From: CAZADA01 sp964636945
GTDB lineage: Bacteria; Pseudomonadota; Alphaproteobacteria; Caulobacterales; Maricaulaceae
Assembly (NCBI GenBank): GCA_964636945.1
Contig: CAZWVH010000013.1
Span: 1 to 52,057 of the forward strand
Reading direction: 5' to 3'
Length of the DNA stretch: 52,057 nucleotides
The notes under the pieces were generated by a model. That model worked only from the letters and a program-made list of their open reading frames with translations. It was not told where the DNA came from and searched no databases. Made by a program: the position numbers and the translations under genes. Of this stretch, positions 35,618-44,789 are shown in pieces (the first letter of the stretch is position 1; every line of letters begins with the position of its first letter).

Positions 35618-37876
35618 GTGAACAGTCCACTAGCAGCTTGGCAAACTTGGCGTAGCCGACCTCGCCCATGGCGGTCCATGGCGTTCATCGGCGGCTTAGG
35701 CCTGGCAAGCCTGGTGTTAAGCGCCGCCGTCGCCTCCATGTTGATCGGCGGTGCGCCCAATCAATCCACGCAAGTGATGTGGGGCGTGGTGCTGGGCGTC
35801 AACTTCCTTCTCATTTCTGCGTTGGGCGGGTCCCTGGCGTGGCGCATTGTGCGCATAGCTCGAGCGAAAGACGACAAGAACGCCGCCCCGCGCATGCATT
35901 TGCGGTTTGCGGGATTTTTGTCGCTCGCCGCCATCGCCCCCGCCGTCATTGTGGCATTGTTCGTGGGGGCGATTTTTATTCGTTTGATTGACGGTTGGTT
36001 TTCTGAGCGCATTGGCGGATCTGTGAATACGATCACAGAGGTCGCGCGCGCTTCTCAGAACGCCGCATTTCGTGAAGTGCGCCAAAAATTGCTGGCCGTT
36101 GCGGGCGATCTCAATAATGCCGACGCTGCGCGCGCCATGGAAAGCGAACCGGTCACCTACCGTGAATATCTGCGTCAACAGGCTGTCTACGCCGAAGTCG
36201 AGGCGCTTTACATCATCAATAGCGATGGCTCAGTTCTGGTCCGCGTGGAGCGTTCGGAAAATGCTCAATATTATGTCCCGGCGTCAGAGGACTTTGCTCA
36301 GGCCAATCAAGGCGAACCACCTGTAGGTTTGGATCGTCAGGATGGGCGATTGCGGGCGCTTGCGCACCTGGATCTGTATCCGGACGCCTATCTTTATTTC
36401 GCTGCGCCGCTTGATCCCGAAGTGTTCGCCAGTTTGAAACAAGCCGAAGCGGCTTTTGCTGAATTCCAGGAAACCGCTCTTCGGCGCGACAGCCTCTTGG
36501 CATTCTTGGGTGTGATTTATGGCGAGATGACCTTGGTGGTCGTGCTGGGCGCCGCCTGGTTGGGTTTGCGCGCCGCCAGTCGGTTGGTCACGCCGATTGG
36601 ACAATTGGTTCAAGCCTCAGAACGTGTGGGGCGTGGTGATTTGGATGCGCGTGTGGCGCTGGACGATCGCAGCGACGAAATGGCGGGCCTGTCGCGGACC
36701 TTTAATCAAATGACTGAACAATTGGCGTCCCAGCGCGCAGAATTGATCGAGGCGCGTGAAGTGGCCGAGCGGCGCCGCGAATTTACAGAAGCGGTGTTGG
36801 CCGGCGTCAGTGCAGGTGTTTTGGGTATCGATCCACAGGGCCGTATCACCCTGGCGAACACATCGGCCATCGTCTTGCTTGGCGCTGAAAGTGAAAATGA
36901 ATTGATTGGCCGGCCGGCCCAAGAAATGGCGGGTGAATTTGTGGCGCTGATTCAGGACGCGCACCTGGCTGACGGCGTGGCCGAGGGCAATGTGGATCTC
37001 GACCGGGACGGCGAAATTGCCAATCTGCGCGTGCGCGCAGCGGCAGCCCAAGACAAATCCGGCGCCGTGGTGGTGACCTTTGACGATATGACCCGGTTGA
37101 TTTCAGCCCAACGAAGCGCCGCTTGGCGTGATGTGGCTCGGCGCATTGCCCATGAAATCAAAAACCCGCTAACCCCAATCCAGCTGTCTGCAGAACGGCT
37201 TAAACGCAAATACGCTAAGCAGATCACCACAGATGAGGAAACCTACGATCGCTGCATCACCAGCATCCTCAATCAAGTGAATGATATTCGCCGCATGGTG
37301 GACGAGTTTTCCGCCTTCGCCCGAATGCCGGCGCCGCATGTGGCGCGCACCGCCATTGGACCATTGGTGCGCGATGCCGTGTTTTCACGCCGGGTCGCAG
37401 ATCCCAGCATCGAATTTCCGGTGACGATCAATAGTGAGGAAATTTTCGCCATGTGCGACGAGCGCCTTGTGGCCCAAGCGCTGACCAATGTGTTAAAAAA
37501 CGCTGCGGAAGCTGTTGCGGCCCGATTGGAGGCGACACCCGGCGATAAAGCCGCAAAGGGCGTGGTCCAAACCACCGTGACGGCGCAGCACGGCAACGCG
37601 GTGATCAAGGTCGAGGACAATGGGCCTGGCTGGCCCGTATCCCATCGCGAACGATTGCTTGAACCGTACATGACCACCCGTGAAAAAGGCGCTGGGCTCG
37701 GTCTGGCGATCGTCAATCGGGTGATGGAAGACCATGCGGGCCGGCTTGAATTGGCTGATCGCGCGGATGGTCGAAAAGGCGCGGTGGTGCGGCTGGTTTT
37801 GCCGCTCGCCGCTGAAGAGACTCAGAGCGACGTTGAAACTCCAGATGAACAGACGAGGGCCGTCCATGGCGCATGA
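35618..37876 (+). CDS. ntrY: Two-component sensor histidine kinase NtrY
   Basis: Membrane sensor kinase partner of NtrX, linked in other alphaproteobacteria to nitrogen, redox and envelope control. From GTG 35618 (CGGAG five bases upstream) it has 752 residues: three N-terminal membrane helices, a periplasmic sensor region, a fourth helix near 300-320, HAMP, PAS (about 390-480), the phospho-acceptor His512 in RRIAHEIKNPLTPIQLS, and the ATPase motifs VEDNGPGW and GAGLGLAIV. An in-frame TTG at 35555 would add 21 residues. It overlaps ntrX by 11 bases. Confidence 0.93.
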   Translation: MNSPLAAWQTWRSRPRPWRSMAFIGGLGLASLVLSAAVASMLIGGAPNQSTQVMWGVVLGVNFLLISALGGSLAWRIVRIARAKDDKNAAPRMHLRFAGFLSLAAIAPAVIVALFVGAIFIRLIDGWFSERIGGSVNTITEVARASQNAAFREVRQKLLAVAGDLNNADAARAMESEPVTYREYLRQQAVYAEVEALYIINSDGSVLVRVERSENAQYYVPASEDFAQANQGEPPVGLDRQDGRLRALAHLDLYPDAYLYFAAPLDPEVFASLKQAEAAFAEFQETALRRDSLLAFLGVIYGEMTLVVVLGAAWLGLRAASRLVTPIGQLVQASERVGRGDLDARVALDDRSDEMAGLSRTFNQMTEQLASQRAELIEAREVAERRREFTEAVLAGVSAGVLGIDPQGRITLANTSAIVLLGAESENELIGRPAQEMAGEFVALIQDAHLADGVAEGNVDLDRDGEIANLRVRAAAAQDKSGAVVVTFDDMTRLISAQRSAAWRDVARRIAHEIKNPLTPIQLSAERLKRKYAKQITTDEETYDRCITSILNQVNDIRRMVDEFSAFARMPAPHVARTAIGPLVRDAVFSRRVADPSIEFPVTINSEEIFAMCDERLVAQALTNVLKNAAEAVAARLEATPGDKAAKGVVQTTVTAQHGNAVIKVEDNGPGWPVSHRERLLEPYMTTREKGAGLGLAIVNRVMEDHAGRLELADRADGRKGAVVRLVLPLAAEETQSDVETPDEQTRAVHGA

Positions 37877-39254
37877 TATTCTGGTGGTGGATGATGAACC
37901 GGCCATTTGCGAGCTGATGGCGGGCATTCTTGAGGATGAAGGTCATTTTGTTCGCACAGCGGCCAACAGCGACGCGGCATTGGAGCTGGTGCGTGAACGT
38001 AAACCCACTCTCGCAATCTTGGATGTTTGGCTGCAGGACAGCCGCCTGGACGGCATCGAGCTGCTGAACGAAATCAAAGAGTTTGACGAAGATCTTCCCG
38101 TTATTGTCATCTCAGGACATGGCACCGTGGAAACCGCGGTGGCCGCTATTCGGCAGGGCGCATACGACTTTATTGAAAAGCCATTCAAGAGCGACCGGCT
38201 GCTCCACACTGTCTCGTGCGCAATCGACGCCAGTCGGTTGGCTCGGGAGAATGCCGAGCTTCGCAGCAAAAGCCATGGCGGAAATGTCCAACTGGTGGGC
38301 GAATCCACCGCCATGCATTCTGTCAGGCAGACAATCCAGAAAGTTGCCGCAGCCAATAGCCGTGTCTTGATCACCGGTCCCGCAGGGTCCGGCAAAGAGA
38401 TTGCCGCCCGCTTGATCCACCTCAATTCAACGCGAGCAGAAGCGCGCTTTGTGGTGGTGACGGCAGCCAACATGGCGCCAGAGCGCGTGGAAAAGGAACT
38501 GTTTGGCTGGGAGTCAGACAATGGAGCGACAGTCAAGCCAGGTTTGTTCGAGCAAGCCCACCTTGGCACGTTGTTTTTGGATGAAGTGGCTGACATGCCC
38601 TTGGAAACCCAGGGTAAAATATTACGGACATTGGTCGAACAACGCTTTCGTCGCGTGGGCGGGGCCACCGACGTGGAAGTGGATGTGCGGGTGATTTCCG
38701 CATCCGCACGCGATCTAGATGGTGAAACGCGTGACGGAACGTTCCGCGCGGATCTCTACCATCGCTTGAACGTTGTCCCGCTTAGGATTCCCGCTTTGGC
38801 TGAACGACGCGAGGACATTCCCGAATTGGTCGAACATTTCATCCAGCGTTTGGCCTCCACATCGGGCCTGAGTGAACGTCCGTTGGCAGGCGACGCCATG
38901 GCCTTGCTCCAAGCTCAAGATTGGCCCGGCAATGTGCGTCAATTGCGCAATTATGTGGAACGGGTCCTCATCCTTGCTGGCGGGTCGGCCAATTCTCCCA
39001 TCACCTTGGAATGCCTGCCGCCTGGTGTGTTGTCGGACGGAGATGGCGGCGAAGCTGCAGGGGCGGAACGATTGATCGGCATGCCATTGCGCGACGCGCG
39101 CGAACATTTTGAGCGCGAGTATTTGGTAACGCAAATTAACCGATTTGGCGGCAATATATCCCGCACCGCCGAGTTTATTGGCATGGAGCGCTCAGCCCTG
39201 CACAGAAAGCTCAAATCATTGGGCGTTCACGGCGGAGAGCGCGTGGGCGAGTGA
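37866..39254 (+). CDS. ntrX: Two-component response regulator NtrX
   Basis: AAA+ response regulator paired with NtrY. In the 462-residue protein the receiver domain has Asp9/Asp10 and the phospho-acceptor Asp53 (ILDVWL). The central domain has Walker A GPAGSGKE at 171-178 and Walker B GTLFLDE at 234-240. A Fis-type helix-turn-helix ends the protein (NISRTAEFIGMERSALHRKLK). The sigma54-contact motif GAFTGA is absent: residues 217-226 read SDNGATVKPG. That loss is typical of alphaproteobacterial NtrX and argues against classical sigma54 activation. ATG 37866 overlaps the ntrY end. Confidence 0.94.
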   Translation: MAHDILVVDDEPAICELMAGILEDEGHFVRTAANSDAALELVRERKPTLAILDVWLQDSRLDGIELLNEIKEFDEDLPVIVISGHGTVETAVAAIRQGAYDFIEKPFKSDRLLHTVSCAIDASRLARENAELRSKSHGGNVQLVGESTAMHSVRQTIQKVAAANSRVLITGPAGSGKEIAARLIHLNSTRAEARFVVVTAANMAPERVEKELFGWESDNGATVKPGLFEQAHLGTLFLDEVADMPLETQGKILRTLVEQRFRRVGGATDVEVDVRVISASARDLDGETRDGTFRADLYHRLNVVPLRIPALAERREDIPELVEHFIQRLASTSGLSERPLAGDAMALLQAQDWPGNVRQLRNYVERVLILAGGSANSPITLECLPPGVLSDGDGGEAAGAERLIGMPLRDAREHFEREYLVTQINRFGGNISRTAEFIGMERSALHRKLKSLGVHGGERVGE

Positions 39255-39282
39255 AGCGCGGTGATCGGGCCGGGGAGCTTTC

Positions 39283-40656
39283 ATGAGAGTGATCATTTGC
39301 GGCGCAGGGCGCGTGGGGTTTGGCATCGCCAAAGAATTGGCCGAGGAACGTAACTCCGTCACCATAATCGATCTTTCTCCGGAGTTCATCGAGAAGGCAA
39401 CCGTTAATCTCGATGTTCGCGGTGTGGTTGGACACGCTGCTCATCCCGACATCCTTGCGAAAGCGGGGGCGAAGGACGTCGATATGATCGTGGCCGTCAC
39501 CCAATCTGATGAAGTGAATATGGTGGCCTGCCAGGTGGCGCATTCATTGTTCAATGTGCCTAATAAGGTGGCCCGTGTGCGAGCGCAGGCGTATTTGGAA
39601 GGTCCCTGGCAAGGGCTGTTCACCAACAAGAGCCTCCCCATCGACGTAGTGATCTCCCCTGAGATGGAAGTGGGGAAGGCGATTTTGCGGCGTTTGGAGA
39701 CGCCTGGGGCGTTCGACACGCTGCCCTTCGCCGATGGACGCGTTCAAGTGTTGGGAATTCGACTGGCGGACGACTGTCCGGTGCTGGCCACGCCGTTGGA
39801 GCAATTGAGAGAATTGTTTCCCGACCTGAAAGCGATCGTAGCGGGGATACGTCGGGAGGACCGCGTGTTCACGCCCCACAACACCGATCAACTGCTGGCT
39901 GGCGACGATGTTTATGTGTTCGCCGATCGCGACCACGTATCCAGGGTCCTTGATATTTTCGGACGCACGGCGGATCGGGCGCGGCGCGTTGTGATCATTG
40001 GCGGCGGCAATATTGGTGTCTACGTGGCTCGAGAGCTCGAGCAAATGCCTGGCATACGTGTGCGTATGATTGAGTCTGGCAAGGAACAGGCTGAGCACGC
40101 GGCCGAGACCCTAAGCCGGACCGTCGTCCTGCATGGCGACGGACTTGACCAAGTGATTCAGAACGAGGCGGGCGTTCCACAGGCTGAGCTTGTGATCTGC
40201 CTGACCAATGACGATAAGGTGAATGTTCTCGCGGGGGCGCTGGCCAAAAAACAGGGCGCGGAGCGCGCCATTTGCTTGATCAATGATCAAAGTTATCAGG
40301 GGCTGAAAACGCCTCTGGGCATTGATGTGTTTATCGATCCGCGCTCAACGACCGTCTCCACGATTCTCCAACATGTCCGACGTGGCCGAATTACGGGCCT
40401 GCAGTTCATCGAGGATGGGGCGGCGGAAATCGTCGAGGGCGTTGCCCTTGATACCTCGCCGCTGGTCGGCAAGACCTTTCGCGAGGCTTTTCCGGGCGAC
40501 GGTGCAACCGCGGGGGCGCTGGTGCGCAAGGATACCGTCCACATCGGCGCTGACTATCTCAAGATTGAGGCCGGTGATCGGCTCGTAATCTTTGCAGAGC
40601 GATCCCAAATCGCCCGAATCGAGAAGTTCTTCCGCGTTGCGTTAGAGTATTTCTAG
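39283..40656 (+). CDS. trkA: Trk potassium uptake regulatory protein TrkA
   Basis: Cytoplasmic ring protein gating the TrkH potassium channel through NAD(H)/nucleotide binding. The 457-residue protein is a tandem of two RCK units: Rossmann motifs GAGRVGFGIAKELA at 6-19 and GGGNIGVYVARELE near 244-257, each followed by an RCK_C domain. It follows ntrX after 28 bases and precedes trkH, so ntrY-ntrX-trkA-trkH probably form one transcript; trkA next to ntrX is a recurring alphaproteobacterial arrangement. Confidence 0.95.
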   Translation: MRVIICGAGRVGFGIAKELAEERNSVTIIDLSPEFIEKATVNLDVRGVVGHAAHPDILAKAGAKDVDMIVAVTQSDEVNMVACQVAHSLFNVPNKVARVRAQAYLEGPWQGLFTNKSLPIDVVISPEMEVGKAILRRLETPGAFDTLPFADGRVQVLGIRLADDCPVLATPLEQLRELFPDLKAIVAGIRREDRVFTPHNTDQLLAGDDVYVFADRDHVSRVLDIFGRTADRARRVVIIGGGNIGVYVARELEQMPGIRVRMIESGKEQAEHAAETLSRTVVLHGDGLDQVIQNEAGVPQAELVICLTNDDKVNVLAGALAKKQGAERAICLINDQSYQGLKTPLGIDVFIDPRSTTVSTILQHVRRGRITGLQFIEDGAAEIVEGVALDTSPLVGKTFREAFPGDGATAGALVRKDTVHIGADYLKIEAGDRLVIFAERSQIARIEKFFRVALEYF

Positions 40657-40679
40657 GCCGCATTAGGCAGAACCAAACT

Positions 40680-40697
40680 ATGACGATTGTCCTATGA
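40680..40697 (+). other. Five-codon mini-ORF overlapping the trkH start
   Basis: ATG ACG ATT GTC CTA TGA begins in the trkA-trkH gap and its stop overlaps the trkH ATG (ATGA). The 12 bases from its ATG are nearly repeated at trkH (ATGACGATTGTC versus ATGAACATTGTC, 14 bases apart). trkH itself has no usable ribosome-binding site; the mini-ORF has a weak AGG nine to twelve bases upstream. It could be a coupling leader or a chance duplication. Confidence 0.3.
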
Positions 40698-42175
40698 ACA
40701 TTGTCGCCCTGGCGCGCTCGGCTGCAGTCACGTCGTCGGTGATCGCCCTCGCGTCAGGGGTGTTCGGAGTTCTGGCGGTTGTTCTGGGTGAATACCAGCC
40801 TGCTGGGCGTTTTGCCTTGTGTGCCATGGTCGCCACGTTTGCGGCCGCAACGCTTTGGCTGTCGGTGTTCGGCCGGCCAGAACGAAGCAGCGCGCGGGAA
40901 GCGATCGCATTGCTTATCTTGATCTGGGCTGGCGCGCCGATTCTCGCGGGAATTCCGTTTGTCCAAGCCGCTGATGCGCCGGGTTTTCTGAACGGTTATT
41001 TTCATGCGGTTTCGGCGGCCACGACCACAGGGTTTCCGCCCAATCGCGGGATCCTGGAGCATGCCAGTTTGGTGGGGTGGTGGAACCTCATCCAATGGAT
41101 TGGCGGCGGCGTGACCATATTGGCCGCTTTAATTGTGATGGCCGCGATCAATGTGTCCGGTGCAGGAGTCCATCGATCCCACCTGCTCACCATTGACGTC
41201 GATAATCTGTTTGGTCGCCTACCCATGGTCGCCCCGACGGTGGTCGCGCTATACACTTTGGCCACGGTCACATGCGCGGCTTTGGTGATGCTTGGCGGCG
41301 CGCCCGTGCTCGACGCGCTATGCGTAGCGATGGCCGCGGTTTCCACCGGTGGGTTGGCTTTGGTGGACGGGCAAACCAGTGCGGCGGCCTTGCCCACCGG
41401 TTCGCTGTTTGGCGCCAGCGTAGGGCTGGTCTTCGGCGCTCTCAGCTTCGCCATGTATTGGCAAGTCATATCCGGGCGTTGGGACGCGCTGAGGGACGCT
41501 GAAGCCTACCTGTTCTTTGGATTGGCGGCATTTGCTTTCACCTCAGTTTTGGTCATAGATCCGCCATTTGCCATCTTAATCAACGCCTCGGACGGCGTCC
41601 TCGTCGAGGCGCTCTACACGTTTGAAGAAGCAGCCAGGACGTTGTTTGAAGCGATTGCGTTGGTCGCCACGGCCGGTTGGGACGCAGGTCCGATTGGCGT
41701 CAGTTATTTGGCCGCGCCCATGGTCATGGCGCTGATCACCGTTGGCGGGGCGGCAATCTCCACCGCGGGAGGCGTGAAATTACGCCGGGTGGTTATGATG
41801 AGCCGCCAGCTCGGAGTGGAGCTCAGTCAGCTGGCGCACCCATCCAGTGTGATCGAACGGGGCCGTCCGGTATCGCGCCCGGGGAGCGATGTTGTGTTTT
41901 CCATTGGCGTTTATTTCTTTGCATTTGCCGTTGTCGCGGCGGCTCTGACCCTTGCTCTGACATGGACCGGTATGAGCCTGGCTGCATCCGGCGCGAGCGC
42001 CGTGGTTGTTCTGGTCAATGCGGGTCCGGCGTTGGAGCCAGCCGTGGGCCATGAAGCCCGATTGATCACAAGCACGCTTGCCAGCCAAGTCTTTGCATGC
42101 ATTGGGATGGTGTTCGGTCGATTGGAGATCGTTGCCGCATTCGCTTTGTTAATGTCGGCGTTCTGGCGACGTTAG
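40694..42175 (+). CDS. trkH: Trk potassium transporter membrane subunit TrkH
   Basis: Inner-membrane K+ channel/transporter of the Trk/Ktr/HKT superfamily. The 493-residue protein is built of hydrophobic helices with four selectivity-filter loops, each with its conserved Gly: AATTTGFPP (P1), AVSTGGLAL (P2), ATAGWDAGP (P3) and LVNAGPALE (P4). VGGAAISTAGGVKLRR precedes the basic cytoplasmic loop as in other TrkH proteins. It partners TrkA from the preceding gene. The starting ATG overlaps a five-codon mini-ORF and lacks its own good ribosome-binding site. Confidence 0.92.
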   Translation: MNIVALARSAAVTSSVIALASGVFGVLAVVLGEYQPAGRFALCAMVATFAAATLWLSVFGRPERSSAREAIALLILIWAGAPILAGIPFVQAADAPGFLNGYFHAVSAATTTGFPPNRGILEHASLVGWWNLIQWIGGGVTILAALIVMAAINVSGAGVHRSHLLTIDVDNLFGRLPMVAPTVVALYTLATVTCAALVMLGGAPVLDALCVAMAAVSTGGLALVDGQTSAAALPTGSLFGASVGLVFGALSFAMYWQVISGRWDALRDAEAYLFFGLAAFAFTSVLVIDPPFAILINASDGVLVEALYTFEEAARTLFEAIALVATAGWDAGPIGVSYLAAPMVMALITVGGAAISTAGGVKLRRVVMMSRQLGVELSQLAHPSSVIERGRPVSRPGSDVVFSIGVYFFAFAVVAAALTLALTWTGMSLAASGASAVVVLVNAGPALEPAVGHEARLITSTLASQVFACIGMVFGRLEIVAAFALLMSAFWRR

Positions 42176-42206
42176 ACCGGCAACTGGTTCAAGATGGAGT
42201 AGGCAG

Positions 42207-43082
42207 ATGAGTCGGATTGCGTATGTCAACGGACGGTATGTTCCGTTGCACCGTGCATCTGTGCACGTGGAAGATCGCGGCCTCCAATTTTCAGACGCTG
42301 TTTATGAGGTGTTTGCGCTACAAAATGGACATTTGCGCGATGAAGCGGCGCACTACGCCCGGCTGTATCGCTCGCTGCGAGAATTAGAAATCCAACCGCC
42401 ATTGCCTGAAACCGCCTTGCGCTCGGTCATCACGGAAACAATCCGTCGCAATCGGCTTCACAACGCCATTGTGTATCTGCAGGTCACTCGTGGCGTCGCG
42501 CCCCGCAATCACGCCTTTCCTAGCGCAAATGTGCGAGCCGGTTTGATCGTCACCATTCGTCCCCAAGATTGGCGCGCGGCCGAAACGAAGGCGGCGCGGG
42601 GCGTGGGCGTTGTGACAACGCCAGATATACGCTGGGGTCGTTGTGACATCAAATCCACAAGCTTGTTGCCCAATGTGTTGGCCAAGCAAGCGGCCAAGGT
42701 CGCCGGCGCCTTCGAGGCGTGGATGGTCGATAAGGATGGGTATGTGACCGAAGGTTCGTCGACGAATGCATGGATTATCAACGCATCCGGCGAAATCATC
42801 ACGCGTCCTCTCGGTGACAACATTCTGCCTGGCGTGACGCGATCAGCCATAATTGCGATGGCTCGCAAACGGCAGATCTCCGTGATTGAGCGACCTTTTT
42901 CACTGGCCGAGGCCAAATCAGCCAGCGAAGCATTCATCACAGCAGCCACCGCCTTCTTGACGCCGGTGGTGCAGATAGATGATGTGGTTGTCGGTGATGG
43001 ACGCCCAGGACCGGTAGCAACCGCACTGCGGAATGACTATGTCGGGCTCATCGATAAAGTGGGGCAGGCTCTTCCAACTTAA
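42207..43082 (+). CDS. dat: D-amino-acid aminotransferase (D-alanine aminotransferase family)
   Basis: PLP fold-type IV transaminase, probably interconverting D-alanine and D-glutamate with their 2-oxo acids. The 291-residue protein has YVNGRYVPLHRASVHVEDRG at the start, VTRGVAPRNHAFP (the carboxylate-trap loop of D-amino-acid transaminases) at 93-105, catalytic Lys149 in RCDIKSTSLLPNVLAK and Glu182 in VTEGSSTN, which binds the PLP nitrogen. Branched-chain aminotransferases share the fold, but the RG-AP-RNH motif favours the D-specific group. It lies between trkH and hfq, an alphaproteobacterial neighbourhood. Confidence 0.85.
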   Translation: MSRIAYVNGRYVPLHRASVHVEDRGLQFSDAVYEVFALQNGHLRDEAAHYARLYRSLRELEIQPPLPETALRSVITETIRRNRLHNAIVYLQVTRGVAPRNHAFPSANVRAGLIVTIRPQDWRAAETKAARGVGVVTTPDIRWGRCDIKSTSLLPNVLAKQAAKVAGAFEAWMVDKDGYVTEGSSTNAWIINASGEIITRPLGDNILPGVTRSAIIAMARKRQISVIERPFSLAEAKSASEAFITAATAFLTPVVQIDDVVVGDGRPGPVATALRNDYVGLIDKVGQALPT

Positions 43083-43125
43083 GAGCTCACCCTTGGCTCG
43101 TGTGTTTGTGTGTTGCGAGGAAGGC

Positions 43126-43395
43126 ATGGCGACGGAAAAGAAACAAAATCTTCAGGACACGTTTTTGAACGCGGTTCGGAAGGCAAAGACGCCACTCACG
43201 GTGTTTCTGGTCAATGGCGTCAAACTGCAGGGTGTTGTCACCTGGTTTGACAATTTTTGCGTGCTATTGCGCCGCGAAGGACAGGCGCAGTTGGTGTATA
43301 AGCACGCCATCTCCACCATAATGCCCAATGGCGCGGTGCAGCTGTTTGAGAAGGAAGACGAATCTCAGACGGAGACTGACGAGGCTGCTGTGTGA
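43126..43395 (+). CDS. hfq: RNA-binding protein Hfq
   Basis: Sm-like hexameric RNA chaperone for small-RNA regulation. The 89-residue protein contains the complete Sm fold: KQNLQDTFLNAVRK (proximal-face helix with the conserved Gln), VFLVNGVKLQGVVTWFDNF (Sm1) and VYKHAISTIMP (Sm2). ATG 43126 is preceded by a strong GAGGAAGG; the open frame continuing upstream to 43033 lies within dat. The short acidic tail (DESQTETDE) is normal for alphaproteobacteria. hflX follows. Confidence 0.97.
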   Translation: MATEKKQNLQDTFLNAVRKAKTPLTVFLVNGVKLQGVVTWFDNFCVLLRREGQAQLVYKHAISTIMPNGAVQLFEKEDESQTETDEAAV

Positions 43396-43417
43396 TGGCG
43401 CAATCCGTAAGGCCTTC

Positions 43418-44764
43418 ATGAGCGAACTCGAACCGCGCACGCCAGCGATTGTTGTCCATCCAGTGACCGACCTTGATGGTGGTCGCGATCCATCCATGCG
43501 GCTTCAGGAGGCCTCAAGCCTTGCTGAAGCCCTCGATTTGGATGTGCGCGAAGCGCGGGTCGATGTGGTGCGAGAGATGCGCCCGCGGGCGTTCTTCGGC
43601 TCGGGCAAAGTGGAAGAGCTGGCGGGTTTGGTGAACGAGCATGGGGCGGAGGTTGTCGTGATTGACGCCGCCATTACGCCGGTGCAACAGCGCAATCTTG
43701 AAAGACAACTCAATGTAAAGGTACTCGATCGCACAGGAATGATCCTGGAGATCTTTGGCGTGCGCGCCCGCACCAAGGAAGGGCGCCTGCAGGTGGAATT
43801 GGCCAGGCTGGCCTATGAGCGTTCGCGTTTGGTGCGGACCTGGACGCACTTGGAACGCCAACGCGGCGGACGCGGATTTCTGTCGGGGCCGGGCGAATCT
43901 CAAATCGAAGCCGACCGACGGATGCTCAACGACAAGATGGGCAGGCTGCGCCGGGAACTGGCGCAGGTGCGCCGGACGCGCGGACTTCATCGCTCGCAAA
44001 GAAAGAAGGCGCCGTTTCCGCTTGTGGCGCTTGTTGGCTACACCAATGCAGGCAAGTCCACATTGTTCAATGCCATGACGGACGCCGACGTCATGGCTAA
44101 GGATATGGTGTTCGCCACGCTGGATCCGACCTTGCGCGGGGTGAAACTTGATTCAGGTGTCACCGCCATGTTGGCCGACACAGTGGGGTTTATTTCAGAT
44201 TTGCCGCATGACCTGATCGAAGCGTTTCGCGCCACGTTGGAAGAGGTGGTGGAGGCCGACCTGCTGTTGCATGTGCGCGATATATCCCACCCAGAATCGG
44301 ACGCGCAATGTGATGATGTTGTTGCCATACTCAATAGCCTCTCGGCCGTTGAGGATGACGACCGCCGACTGATTGAAGTGTGGAACAAGGCTGATTTGCT
44401 AGACCCCGAAGATCGCGATGTGGCGGAGTTGGTGGCGCGACGGCGCTCTGAGGACAGCGCCGCACATGGGGGCGAGGGACCCATCCTCGTGTCCGCGCAG
44501 ACCGGAACCGGTTTGGATGAATTGCTCACGCGTATTGATACCGTCGTCACGGCAGGCGCAACGGTTTTGCAGTTTCAGCTCCAACCTGATGAGGGCAAGG
44601 CGCTGGCTTGGCTGCACAGCCATGGGCAAGTGCTTGACGAGTCTGTCTCGCCAGAGGGCGTAATTTGCGTCAGCGCGCGGCTCTCGGCCATGGCGGCCGG
44701 GAGGTTCGCACGCATGTTTCCCACTGTGTTGCGAAACCAATCAACCGACGAGGCCGCGGAGTAG
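43418..44764 (+). CDS. hflX: GTPase HflX
   Basis: Ribosome-associated GTPase involved in rescuing or splitting stalled ribosomes, coupled with hfq in most proteobacteria. The 448-residue protein has the HflX N-terminal domain (FFGSGKVEELAGL), the Gly-rich linker GGRGFLSGPGESQIE, and the G domain: G1 GYTNAGKST, G3 DTVGF and G4 NKAD. ATG 43418 is 22 bases after hfq; the frame reaches back into hfq without conservation. It converges on a minus-strand lipoprotein gene with 25 bases between the two stops. Confidence 0.94.
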   Translation: MSELEPRTPAIVVHPVTDLDGGRDPSMRLQEASSLAEALDLDVREARVDVVREMRPRAFFGSGKVEELAGLVNEHGAEVVVIDAAITPVQQRNLERQLNVKVLDRTGMILEIFGVRARTKEGRLQVELARLAYERSRLVRTWTHLERQRGGRGFLSGPGESQIEADRRMLNDKMGRLRRELAQVRRTRGLHRSQRKKAPFPLVALVGYTNAGKSTLFNAMTDADVMAKDMVFATLDPTLRGVKLDSGVTAMLADTVGFISDLPHDLIEAFRATLEEVVEADLLLHVRDISHPESDAQCDDVVAILNSLSAVEDDDRRLIEVWNKADLLDPEDRDVAELVARRRSEDSAAHGGEGPILVSAQTGTGLDELLTRIDTVVTAGATVLQFQLQPDEGKALAWLHSHGQVLDESVSPEGVICVSARLSAMAAGRFARMFPTVLRNQSTDEAAE

Positions 44765-44789
44765 CCGAGTGTCAGCAGCCAACTCATCA

